Assembly (NCBI GenBank): GCA_023375785.1
Contig: SZWC01023437.1
Coordinates: 1-40,165 of the forward strand
DNA length: 40,165 nucleotides
Direction of reading: 5' to 3'
From: Penium margaritaceum
Lineage: Eukaryota > Streptophyta > Zygnematophyceae > Desmidiales > Peniaceae
A model generated the notes under the pieces. That model saw only the letters and a list, made by a program, of their open reading frames with translations. It was not told the DNA's origin and did no database searches. The position numbers and the translations under genes are program-made. Of this stretch, positions 9,949-19,692 are shown piece by piece. How positions within the stretch are numbered: the first letter of the stretch is position 1; each line of letters opens with the position of its first letter.

Positions 9949-10000
9949 CATAAGCTCCCCCAAGGCACACAGAGACGCAGGCCAGGACAAAGAGTGCAAA

Positions 10001-10988
10001 TCACGGACGCATGCCGACAGAACTCACAGCCTTCTTGAACGAGCCACGCTTCAGTGCCTTGGTCAAGAAGTCAGCAAGCTGCCGTGTTGTCTCAACCCAC
10101 ATATTGCTGACAATGCCGTCATCCAACAACGAACGCACATAGCGATACTCAACATTGATGTGCTTTGTGCATGTGTGATGCATGCCGTCATTTTCCGCGA
10201 TGGCCATGGCACCCTCATTGTCACTGCGCAAAGTGATGGATGCGACAAACCGACGCAACTCGGACAATAGACGATGCAACCACACACTCTCACATGTGCT
10301 TGAGCCAAGGGCTACATACTGGCCCTCGACAGTGCTGCGTGCAATGCACTCCTGCTTTCCACTGCGCCAGGACACTGATGTGCTGCCAACCAGAAAGATC
10401 CAGCCTACGCGGCTCTTACTGTCCGGAATGCCGGCCCAGTCACTGTCAGTATAGTCCACAACGACAACAGACGACTTTTGGCGGAACATGAGACCTCACC
10501 GTGGAGTCGAGACGACATAGCGCAATACTTGGATTGCGGCCTCGAAGGCAGGAGGTTGACGGCAAATGCAATGTCTGGGCGCGTTGTCATTGCTGGGAAC
10601 ATCAGTGACCGGATGACTCGCACATACGTGGTCACGTCCACTGGCTCCCTCACAACGGCTCGCCAGAGATCTTCAGCTTTACCTGGCCATTGGGTGACAT
10701 GGATGAGGATGCGCTCGGCACGAGGGGCAGGTCCTTGGCGAAGCGAGTGGACAAAGTATGTACATAGGCATCCAGATGGACGTGCAGGATGCCTTGAGAG
10801 CAATCATGCTCGAGCTCCATGCTCAGGAAGACTTGAGCAGACCCGAGATCCTTCATCTGATAAGGCGTGTGCAGCAGGTCCTTGATGTACTGGTTGGCAG
10901 CCACGTCTGGCAACACAATTAGGAGATCGTCAACGTAGACTAGGACAGTGGCGAAGGTTTGGCCTCGTGGGTTGATAGTAGAGGTACT
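10001..10988 (-). pseudogene. E2 reverse transcriptase (C-terminal half) and RNase H
   Basis: RT catalytic YVDD at 10926-10937 within TVLVYVDDLLIVLPD, then YQMKDLGSAQVFLSMELEHD, all close to E1. The frame changes twice (about 10650-10720 and 10400-10490). The last frame carries RNase H: YTDSDWA, the KHINVEYRYVR block and the terminal ADFLTKAL. The RT blocks upstream of YVDD are missing because the region is fused to gag. Confidence 0.85.
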
Positions 10989-11260
10989 CAGGTGATGGAG
11001 GATGTCCTCAGCCCGCTGCCAATAAGAGGTGACTGCCTCGGTCTCCCCAATGTGTAGGGAGTTGAACTCCCAAAGCAAGCGGCTGGTCTTAGCCTCGCTG
11101 GACAAGCGATGGGGAAGGGTAAGGACATGCCACGCAGGTGCGTGTTCTGGAGTTCTGCCAGTGGTGAAGTCACTGAGGAACAGCGCAATGGCAAGGCGTG
11201 ATGTCGGAGGAGCTAATGGGACGAGGGCGCGTACAGCACGACCGGCATCATACAGCTGGT
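10989..11260 (-). pseudogene. E2 gag fragment fused in frame to RT
   Basis: RLLWEFNSLHIGETEAVTSYW followed by AEDILHHL matches the helical core of the copia gag capsid (UBN2-type). After HHL (about 10989) the next residues are already the RT segment ending in YVDD, with no zinc knuckle, protease or integrase in between. Upstream the same frame continues for some 50 codons of gag-like sequence (AIALFLSDF). The join is an internal deletion that happens to preserve the frame. Confidence 0.75.
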
Positions 11261-11269
11261 CGGCGTGGG

Positions 11270-11650
11270 TGGAGTCGTACGGAAGATTGTAGTATGCTCA
11301 CAAGCCCTCACCCTGTGCGAAAATGTGGAAGCTGGGCTCCTAGCTCTGGGATTGCTTGCCGGCCTAAAGCGGCGGGGTAGGGTCTCAAAGTCCTTTGGCC
11401 TGTGGCCAGCACCTAGAGTGGGGCCAAGGACTGCGGTCAACGTGTGCTGCTAGTGTTGGGTCTACTGCTGCGCCAGGTAATGCGTGGCAGCAGACACAAC
11501 AGGGCTCGTGTACCCTGGGGGAAGGAAAGGAGGCAGGGCACTGGTGTGAGTTTGTGATGCCAGCGGCTGTACTACTTCCAGTTGTTGCGTCGATGCGGCA
11601 AGCTGTTACTGAATGGTGGTCAAGGGGTCGGAGGCGTTGGCAACGAAGCC
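11270..11650. other. E2 internal sequence without recognisable domain
   Basis: Lies between the gag fragment and the triplet-rich leader. Frames are short and show no family motif. It may contain the decayed start of gag. Confidence 0.4.
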
Positions 11651-11957
11651 TGTGGACTGTTGTTGCTGCTGCTATTGCCGCTCCTGTTGCTGTTGTTGTT
11701 GTTGCTGTTGCTGTTGTTGCTGTTGTTGCTATTGTTGCTGTTTCTACAGTTGTTGCTGTTGCTACTACTGCCGCTCCTACTGTTGCTACTGTTGCTACTG
11801 CTACTGCTAGTGCTCTTGCTACCGCTATTGTAGCTGCTGTAGCTGTTGCAAGAAAGGGGGGTTGGGGTTCCCCCCAGCGGAGGAGGACCCCTTCCCACTG
11901 GGGCTATTAGCCATGGTGGGTTCTGCTACCCCTCCTTTTTGCCTTTTATTTGGTTTA

Positions 11958-11989
11958 TGACGTCAGTAGTGATGTCAGGAGTGACGTCA
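11958..11989. promoter_or_regulatory. Three TGA(C/T)GTCA boxes at exact 12-bp spacing
   Basis: TGACGTCA at 11958-11965, TGATGTCA at 11970-11977 and TGACGTCA at 11982-11989. Palindromic TGACGTCA is a plant bZIP (TGA/CRE-type) binding site, and 12-bp spacing of TGACG is the layout of as-1-type elements. They lie in the non-repetitive island of the E2 leader. That they regulate the element is inference. Confidence 0.5.
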
Positions 11990-12410
11990 GCTGAGGACTG
12001 CTGATGACAGCAGCGGCTGTTGTTGGAGCTGCTGTTGTGTCAACTTTAGGGCAGCTATTGTACCTGCTACAAATGTTGCTGCTACTAGAACTGCTACTGC
12101 TGGTCTGCTATTGCAGCTGCTGCTACTGTTGCTACAATGGTTGTTCTTGCAACAGCGGATGCTGCTACTGCTGTAGCTGCTGCTATCGCTACTACTACTG
12201 CTATTGTTGCGGCTGTTGTTGTGACTACTGTTGCAGCAACAGCTATGACTGCTACTACTACTACTGCTACCGCTGCTACCTACTACTGCGGCTGCTTTGG
12301 TTGCTACAATGGCTGTGGTGGTGGTTGTAGCCATTGTAGATCCACTTGTGTGGTGGGTGATATCTTTGTGCCCCTTTTCTTTGGTTTCGTTTTTCACAGT
12401 GAGCTTGGGA

Positions 12411-12530
12411 CTCGCTGTGAGCAGCAAGCTGCAAGCACCAAGCAGCGAGCTTGCTGCTCGCTGCGAGTAGCAAGCTCGCTACTTGTAGCTTGTTGCTTGC
12501 TACGAGCAGTGGGCAGCAAGCAACAGTAAT
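12411..12530. repeat. Cluster of AGCAAGC / GCTTGCT inverted units
   Basis: A 120-bp island with many direct and inverted copies of a 7-8 nt core (AGCAAGC, GCTTGCT, AGCGAGC, GCTCGCT), able to pair with itself in several ways. It lies inside the E2 leader and has no coding potential. Confidence 0.7.
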
Positions 12531-12996
12531 TGCAATTGTTATTGGGTGCTACTACAGCTGCTGTTGCTGGCTGCTATTGGCTGCTGTCGCCTGCTGCTCG
12601 TTACTACTGCTGCTGTTGCTGCTGGCTGCTGCTGCTGCTTGCTACTGCTGCTATTGTTGATGGGTGTTACTACTAGCTGCTGCTACTGCTTACTACTACA
12701 GGTTGCTGCCGCTGCAAGCCATTGCTGCCGCTGCAAGCCATTGCTGCCGCCAAACAATTGTTGTTGTGAGTTGTTGCAAAATGGTGCTGCTGCTGCCGGC
12801 TGTTGCTACTGCGCACAGCTGCTACTGGCTACTGCTGCCACTACTCGCTTCTACTGCAAGCTGCTGCTACTACTGATGCTGCAGGCTGCTACTGCTAGTC
12901 ATTACACGTGGATGACGTTGCCACGTGCTTTGTCGCTAGCAGGTGTCTGACACGGCCTGTTGCTCACCTCCTTGCGTCGCCCATTGGGATCAGTGA

Positions 12997-13031
12997 TGCC
13001 GAAGGAAATCCGGCAGCATTTCCCCTCACCC
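12997..13031 (-). other. E2 leader stem-loop with G-rich tract
   Basis: Sense GAGGGGAAATGCTGCCGG, loop, TTCGGCA (arms 12997-13001 and 13011-13015). It corresponds to the E1 and E3 structures and lies about 170 nt downstream of the PBS. Confidence 0.58.
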
Positions 13032-13185
13032 ACTGGCCGTGGGAAAAAATCTGACGCCGCCACCAAGAGGATCAATGCTGTTGGGAAAAATCCAACACCA
13101 TTTCTCCTGCACTAGCACGTATCGGTATCCACTAGCATAGTCAGGCACCTGTACGTCAGTTGTCTGCTATTGCTGCTACAACCTC

Positions 13186-13197
13186 GCTCTGATACCA
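13186..13197 (-). other. E2 primer-binding site (initiator tRNA-Met 3' end)
   Basis: Sense TGGTATCAGAGC, identical to the E1 site, immediately next to the 5' LTR. Confidence 0.93.
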
Positions 13198-13943
13198 AGC
13201 TAGAAACTATGCTAAAGCCTAGGTTGGGGCAGTAGTGTTGTTGATGCAGCGTGTGCGCTTCCACGCTCATTTCTCAGTCTGCTGCCCCCTTTGCCTGTAG
13301 CTCCAGAGTCTAAGTCTGAGTGCTTTGGATCTGTTACTCAGAAGTGCACGCGCCACTGTTAGCGCCAGAAAGCAGCTCAAAACAGGAAGTGACTGATTAG
13401 AAATGAGGAATGAGTAAGAATAGGAGACCCCTCCAAGTTCTAGCTCCCCCCAGCTCTGCAGAGCTTGTAACTCAGCAAACCAGCCAATCAGAAAATAGAC
13501 CCATTTTCATGCAGGCACGGTTTTATCACTGAGCCCTGCCAAATGGCCGACAGCCCAAAACCCGGGCGTTGTCTGTTCTGCCTAAAACAGGACTATACCA
13601 TAATAGGAGCGGTGCGAACGTAGTCGTGTGGTCAGAAAGAGCTAGAAAAACAACAGCAAGGAGTTATGGCTGCCCAAACCCAGTCAGTACCTATAATAGT
13701 CCCTGGTGCCAACAGTGTCACGCTAACATAAAACTTGGACCCTAAGAAGAGCATGAAGCTACAGACAGAATGGCATAGTAAGATCCAATGCTGGACGTAT
13801 GCAGACAACATCTGTAGTGGCCGTGACCACTGGCGGCTTGACTGCCGAGGAGGCCTGCGGATCCAGCTAGGCACGTCGCAGGAGGGAGAAGTGCGTGTAG
13901 GCCTGGACGTGCGTCGGCTCCACCGGACGACACTCCAATAGCA
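13198..13943 (-). repeat. E2 5' LTR, with a rearranged outer part
   Basis: 13198-13808 aligns directly with the 3' LTR at 3434-4042. At about 13885-13915 the match to the partner (bases 4031-4042 joined to 9842 onward) is in the inverted orientation, and direct similarity seems to resume at 13925-13943 (CGGAC..GACAC..). The segment 13800-13918 therefore looks inverted. Confidence 0.65.
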
Positions 13944-14042
13944 TCGAGTCTTGCGGTCACTCATCTACATGCCAATGCACACAAGTTGGGAGGAAAGAAC
14001 AGAGCACAATGAGGGATGCAAAAAAACCAACAACCTGTTGGG

Positions 14043-14300
14043 TGTTATGCCGAATGGAGCATAAATGGTAAACAGGTATGAATTGTAAGGTAGAACACAC
14101 TTTGAAAATTTGGGACACTTGAGCCATTCACAATTCGCGGTAAGTTTACTTTGATTAAAAGTGTCCAAATGACCAAACACATACATACAAGTGTTGAGTT
14201 ACAAATGAGACGTAGTTTGAGTCCTTGGGTTGGTCGTTAAGCGACGCGTGTGGAATCGCATCATGAGTGGTCTGAACAAGAATCTCCATCGAGGAATCAA
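14043..14300 (-). repeat. Gypsy 3' LTR, outer part
   Basis: Starts TGTTATG and aligns with 25731-25985, for example GAACAGG/AAACAGGTATG and ACAAGTGTTGAGTTACAAATGAGAC. Interrupted by E4 after ATCAA (14296-14300), the left target duplication. Confidence 0.87.
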
Positions 14301-15068
14301 TGTCAACCTGCCTGAGGCCGCGGACTAGAAAACAAGGCCAACACAATGGCACTTGCCGTCCGCTCCTAGTATTGCAATAAGGAGGAGATATCATCCTTAA
14401 AATCACGGTTCCACACTGAGTAGTTCATAGGAATCATTTCCTTGCACCGTGTCCTTAGCACCTAGTCACTTTCGCACGAGGAGCTAACTCCTGGGGTTTA
14501 GACCAACCAATGCTTCTTTAGTGTCTGCCTCTAGTGGACAACTCTGTGAGGAGTCTCAAAGGTAATGAGTGTAATGAATCACAAGCAACTAACAGGTACT
14601 TATAGTCCTAGACCCAGCCTCTAGCCTATGCGTGCAGTGGCTCCGTGGATGAGCCACTTTGGGGGCAATCTAGATTGCATCATCCCCCATGCCTACCTGG
14701 CGCTCTCTGTGACCGCCAAGTGGCGCCAGCCACCTGGATGGCCCTTGGAATGTTCTAAGATGTCCCTTAGAGCCTTCCTATCCCCCTTTTGGTCACAAAG
14801 AAATTTAGTCACTGGGTTGGGATTTGACCTAGTGACCTCTCACTCCATAGATGAACTCCGGAACGTCAGCCACAAGGAGTTGTTCTAGGTAGAGTTTGCT
14901 GGCTATACTATCCAGTTTAGACCAAGGGAACTTGCTCCAAAGGAGCAGTGCATGCCTTGTCTATCCGGACTAGACTTAGGGGAATTGCTCCAAGAGAGCA
15001 ATGCATGCCTAGTCCGCCCTGTGCTTGTCCAAATGTCTGCTATGGACAAGGGGCATATCAGGTCAACA
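14301..15068 (-). repeat. E4 3' LTR
   Basis: Aligns over its whole length with 19693-20461. Sense start TGTTGACCTGATATG. The polypurine tract (sense TAAGGGAGAGTT) lies at 15069-15080. Confidence 0.93.
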
Positions 15069-15132
15069 AACTCTCCCTTACACCTCTGTCAGTTTTTTTG
15101 TGAGATATCTCCTCTCTCCAGCTGTCTTGGCC

Positions 15133-16793
15133 TTAGTCTTCGTCGGTTGTGTTGACCATACCGATGCCTTGGGTACCTGCAGAATGCAATCTGCTATCAA
15201 GCACCTTGATCATGCAATCTGTGAGCATCTTCTTGGTCTCCATGTATCCCACGTCCACAATCTCCTTTGCAACCAGGGCGCGTGAGTAATAGAACCTGAT
15301 GTCGATGTGCTTGGTCCACCGGGAGATGATGTCATCCTGTGTAATTTTCATGGCACTCTTGTTGTCGATGCGGACCTCCATTGCTTCTTTCTGTGGCACT
15401 TTTTTCTCAGCAAGCAAACTGCATAGGCACTGTGTCTCTTTGCATGCTTATGACAAAGTGATGTACTTTGCCTCAGCGGTAACGAGGGAGACACGGTCTT
15501 CCTTTTTGCTTGCACAAGAGAGTACACCACCGGTCAAGAGGCAGACGAAGCCCGAGGTGGACTTTCTGTCATCAATTCTTCTTTCCCAGTTGGCGTCTGT
15601 GTAGCACACAAGCTGCAGTGGGTCAGATCCCTCTTGGCCTCCAAACTGGAATCCCATGTGTCATGTCTTTCGTAGAAAGCACATGATGCACTTTACTGCT
15701 TGTCAGTGCTGTGGCCCTGGATTGGCCACAAACCTGCTCACTTGTCCCACAGCATAGAAAATGCCAGGACGTGTTTCTAGCATGCCATACATGAGGTTGC
15801 CGACAGCGGACTAGTAGGGAAAGTTCTCTATTTCATGCCGTTCTACTTCCGTGCTGGGGTCATGGAGGAGGAGAACTTGATGTCCGTTGTCATGGGTGTG
15901 CTTATGGGCTTGCAGTCCTCCATGTTGTAGCGGTTGAGGACCTCCCTGATGTACTTAGTCTGGTTCAGTTCGATGGTTCCTGCTACTCGATTGTGGTGGA
16001 TGGTTATCCTAAGGTAGAACTCGAGAGGACCCATGTCCTTCATCTTGAACGTTTTGCTCAGATCTGTCTTCAGCTTGTTCAAAAGCTTGACTGACGATGA
16101 GGTAATGATCAGGTCATCCACGTACAGTGCAAAGAGCATCAAGCCTTGCTCATACTCCAGCACATAGACACTAGGGTCATTCTGGCAGTGCATGACGGTA
16201 AGCCCAACCATGAAGCCGTCCATCTCCTTGTACTACATCCTTGGGGCCTGTTTTTTCCCATAGAGTGCTTTCACCAGTTTCCAAGCCTTGCCCTCTGGAG
16301 CTTTCACTCCCTCGGACACTTCCATCAGCACTTCTTTTTCAAGCTTCCCATAGAGGAAGGCTGTCTTGACATCCATCTGCTTGACCTCTAGATCTTTTGC
16401 AGCGCCGATACCCAACATGGATCTGATGGAGGTAAAGTTGATGAGAGGCGCAAAGGTCTCCTCATACTTTGGGCCTGCACGCTAGGAAAACCCCTTCTCC
16501 ACAGCTCTTGCCTTTTACTTCTCAATAGTACCATCCTGCCTGAACTTCTTCCGGAGTACCCACTTTGAACCCACCACATGGACGTTTGGGAGCCTCTCCA
16601 CTAGAACCCATGTTCCATTCTCTTCAATGGATGTGAGTTTGCTATCCACTGCCTCCTTCCACTTGGTAGGATCTAGCATTATCATAGCCTCCAATATGGT
16701 CACAGGCTCTCCCTTAGCCAAGCATGACCAACTGAGTCCGGTCCATTCCGCACTCTTGGCATCGTACATAGATGGAGGTTTCTTCTGGCGCAT
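15133..16793 (-). pseudogene. E4 reverse transcriptase and RNase H
   Basis: RT starts near DPTKWKEAVDSKLTSIEENGTW and GSKWVLRKKFRQDGTIEK; in-frame TAA and TAG follow (about 16485-16520). Then comes VKQMDVKTAFLYGKL, a stop after KKQAPRM, and an intact catalytic YVDD at 16113-16124, followed by FKMKDMGPLEFYL. RNase H is recognisable in pieces (CYTDANWERRIDDRKSTSGF at about 15570, EVRIDNKSAMKITQD and WTKHIDIRFYYSR at about 15300) but broken by stops and frame changes between 15440 and 15840. Confidence 0.88.
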
Positions 16794-16899
16794 ACTGTGC
16801 CGGAGTGTTACTGGTGATGCTTCAAGGCTTAGTTGATTGTGTTGCGCTCCCGGTCACCCGTTGTTTGAGGAAGAGCCACCGGCCTCAGAGCTTGACTCA

Positions 16900-18226
16900 G
16901 AGGCCTCGAACGACTAAGATTCAGAGTGAGAGTCCGTCCCTGTGTCAGCGTGCAAAGCCACTCTCCTTACGGCAACATCATGCTGCTTTATTGGCACCAT
17001 CTGCCAGGTTTTAGGTGCCCGATCACCTGACTCGAGCAATACAACCCACTCTCCTGATTTGGGAGCATGGACAGGATCTAGCTGCACTCCCTTGCCAAGT
17101 GTCCTTTCACCAAACTCGACGTCTTGCCTCTTGATGAGCTTTTTAGCCGCTTGGTTCCACAGCCTATACGCCTTGTGTACAGTGTCGTATCCAACCATTA
17201 CACACTTGCAAGCGCGTGCATCCAGCTTGCCACTTCCTTCTCCTGCTTGGATCTTTACCCAGGTTGTGCAGCCACAAACCCTCAAGTGTGAATCGTCTGG
17301 CCTCTTCCCTAACCAAGCCTCTTGTGGTGTCCTCAGGTGCTTCTCTTACTGCTTCTTGCCATGTCTTCCAAGCGCGGATGCCGGAGTGAGATTCACAAGG
17401 TAGCAAGCAATTCTTGCAGCTTCAGCCCAAAAGCGAGGTGGGAGTTTGGCGTCAAAGAGCATGCTTCGTGTCATGCTGAGGATAGTCTGATTCATCCACT
17501 CGGCAATGCCATTGCTCTAGGGGGTGTAAGGCATGGTGGTCTGTTGGTGTGGTGGTTGATGTCGTGTTGGCTCAACCAGCCTTTGCACACCTCGTACTCA
17601 CCACCGTTGTCCATGTATAGTACCTTGACCTTCTTGCTCATCTGCCGCTCTACCATAGAGACAAACTCTTGCAACTTCTCCTTGATCTCTCTCTTCGTCT
17701 TGAGGAAGTAAACCCACATCTTGCGAGTGTGGTCATCAATGAAGGTCAGGAAGTACTTGCTACCGCCGTTTGAGGGATTGCGGAATGGTCCACACACATG
17801 AGAGTGAATCAGATTCAAGATTGCTGCTACACGTTGCCCATTACGCTCAAAGGGCTTTCTATTTGCCTTGCCTTGGAGGCATGGCTCACAAAGCTTCTTG
17901 CACTTTCCCTCATCCTTGGCCTTGCATCCCTTCATTCCATGAACCACTTTGTGCTGCTACATAGCTTACAGTGTGCTATCAGCCACATGGCCAAAGCGCC
18001 TGTGCCACATCTCAGCAACTGTGTCTTTGGTGGAGTTAGCCGCCATGGTAACGACCTCTTTTGCAATATCCCGCTTTTGAAGACTTGGGCTCTTCAACCG
18101 CCGCATACCCCTCATTTGTACTCTCAAGGGGCTTTTTCTGTAGCACGTAGAGCCCATGAAATCTTCAGACGTGTGCAACAAGACTCTTTTTGGGATAGGA
18201 TATCTTGATGTCCTTGGTCTTGACAA
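16900..18226 (-). pseudogene. E4 integrase
   Basis: The zinc motif is present as MWHRRFGHV (about 17990) and CEPCLQGKANRKPF (about 17870). In the catalytic core the first Asp is replaced: the family pattern HSDV reads HSHV (His codon 17798-17800). The second Asp survives in YMDNGGEYE. An in-frame TAG sits in the third-motif loop just before SNGIAEWMNQTI, whose Glu is retained. The C-terminal region (VCGCTTWVK, KCVMVGYD, AYRLWNQ) runs down to about 16914. Other stops occur. The gene cannot give active integrase. Confidence 0.88.
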
Positions 18227-18515
18227 TCACGGCCTCTTCCTCCGTGAAGATGACCGTCATGTCGTGGTCCGTGTCTTCGGATAATGATAAGAGGTTTGCC
18301 GCAAAAGATGGCATGGAGACAACGTTCTCCAGCTTCAAGTCTTTTTCAACACCGTTCATGTTGATGCTGATCAACTTATCTCCCTCGTCTTGTGCATCAA
18401 CAAGGCTGCCGTTGGCACACCTGAAGTGACGTTCGGTGTCCCCAATAGAGATGAACCCATCCTTCTCCCTTGAAGAGTGTTGGTTCATGCCAGAGTCAAG
18501 CCCCTAGGCTCCACG
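18227..18515 (-). pseudogene. E4 aspartic protease
   Basis: The active-site signature appears as GLDSGMNQHSS, where copia enzymes usually have DSGA. An in-frame TAG lies just upstream. The downstream block with LKLENVVSMPSFAANLLSLS corresponds to the conserved VLYVPxLxxNLLSVS flap-side region. Confidence 0.8.
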
Positions 18516-19393
18516 CTTGAGTAGTACCGCTCCCTTGGTTGTCGACATGCTCTCAACCATCATGTTTGTCAACTCCTTCTTACCCTTTCCTTTACCCTCG
18601 TTCTGATCACCATTATCTCCGTCTTCATTCTTTGGATTCCTGCATTCCCGTGCCCAATGCCCAGGCTTGCCATAGTTATGGCACTTCTCAGGAGGCTTTG
18701 AACACTTTCCACCACCACCATTGCCTCTGCCTCCACTGCCACTGCTTCTGTTGCCACTTTGACCAGAAGTGGAGCTGTTGCCATGGCCACTATACTGTGC
18801 ATAATAGCATGAAATGTTAGCCTCACTACCGCTGCGACGCATGGCCTTGTTGCGCATGTATTTGGACACTGTCTAATACGCCAAATCCTCCTCCTTCAAA
18901 CCACCAAAGACGATGATCAGACGATCCCAGCTTTCAGGTAGTGGCATGAGGAGGATCATGGCTTGTATGTTGGTGTCAATTTCCCAGTTCATTTGGGTCA
19001 CTTGCTGCAGCAATCCTTCAAACTGCAGTAGGAATCGACTCTCCCTTGCTCACCCTCATCAAAATTGGAGATGGAAATGCTATGAATCATGCACTGATGT
19101 CACAAGAATCACAAGCGACATGTCGTTTTTTACGCTCCATGCATCATATCTAGCGTCTGGTTTTGGAAGTTCAAGCTCTTCTCCCAGAACATCTTTGAGT
19201 AGCCACGCATCCTCATGGCAATCTCAAATTGCCATTTCCACAAGGGAAAACCTATCCCTGTGAACTTTGACATCCCACCGTTGACTTGCTCAAGACTGAG
19301 CGTCATGGGTGTCGTCAGACTACTTCTCTGCTTCTTTGAGGCAGATATAGGCTGATGTAGGCTATTGTCTGCTACCAGTTTTATAAGGTGCAT
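18516..19393 (-). pseudogene. E4 gag with broken zinc knuckle
   Basis: N-terminal part (about 19130-19393): MSKFTGIGFPLWKWQFEIAMRM, the usual FNGxNFxxWKxxMxxxL start of copia gag. A Gly/Ser/Asn-rich nucleocapsid follows with KCHNYGKPGHWARECRNP, in which the second Cys of the CCHC knuckle is Tyr, so zinc binding would be lost. The middle of gag (18880-19130) is interrupted by stops. Confidence 0.85.
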
Positions 19394-19588
19394 ATCCGTT
19401 GCTTACCCCTTAGCCGTTGATCACTTGTAAACAGAGAAGAATGCACTCTAGCGAACCCAGGCTCGTGCCTCCAAAGGCACAGCTCATACGTTTTAGGGCC
19501 CAAGGGTCGTATCTCCAAGGGCAGAGCTTGTCCTTGGCCCTTATTCGCTTAGTGCCAGCACCCGCCGTTGAAGCTGATAGAGCAAATG

Positions 19589-19615
19589 GAGCTGATGGAG
19601 CTGATGGAGCTGATG
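19589..19615. repeat. Three tandem GAGCTGATG units
   Basis: Perfect 9-bp unit repeated three times in the E4 leader between the primer site and gag. Confidence 0.9.
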
Positions 19616-19675
19616 CGCGCTCCAAGAAAGATAGGACAAGAGAGCGTGCAGAAGTGTGCCTTACAACTAGTCAGT

Positions 19676-19690
19676 GTGGGCCCATAACCC
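19676..19690 (-). other. E4 primer-binding site: complement of initiator tRNA-Met anticodon arm
   Basis: The plus strand reads GTGGGCCCATAACCC, which is the anticodon arm of plant initiator tRNA-Met (anticodon CAT inside). The element's sense strand is therefore complementary to that arm, two bases downstream of the 5' LTR. No match to the tRNA 3' end (TGGTATCAGAGC) is present. Drosophila copia is known to prime from a 5'-half of the same tRNA cut in the anticodon loop; the same mechanism here is inference. Confidence 0.75.
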
Positions 19691-19692
19691 TT

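Larger units (their letters stand above)
11655..12905 (-). repeat. E2 triplet-rich leader
   Basis: Degenerate CTG/TTG/CTA triplets (CAG/CAA/TAG in the element sense) at 11655-11855, 12005-12330 and 12540-12905, separated by non-repetitive islands. It is the longest of the three leaders. Frames read Cys/Leu/Ala or Ser/Asn runs and are not genes. Confidence 0.87.
3434..13943 (-). mobile_element. Ty1/copia LTR retrotransposon E2, internally deleted, split by E1
   Basis: The LTR pair is 3434-4042 continued at 9842-9948 (3' LTR) and 13198-13943 (5' LTR). A primer site matching the 3' end of plant initiator tRNA-Met is at 13186-13197, and a polypurine tract (sense TTGGGGGAG) lies at 9955-9964. Inside are a gag fragment fused to reverse transcriptase, RNase H, and a long CAG-rich (sense) leader. 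Protease, integrase and the N-terminal half of RT are missing. The 3' LTR is interrupted by E1. No target duplication was found, in part because the outer end of the 5' LTR is rearranged. The LTR copies differ much more than those of E1, consistent with E2 being older. Confidence 0.85.

Noticed and set aside
19676-19690. Fragment of a tRNA gene
   Set aside because: Only the anticodon arm is present, with no acceptor, D or T arm. The position two bases from an LTR fits a primer site instead.
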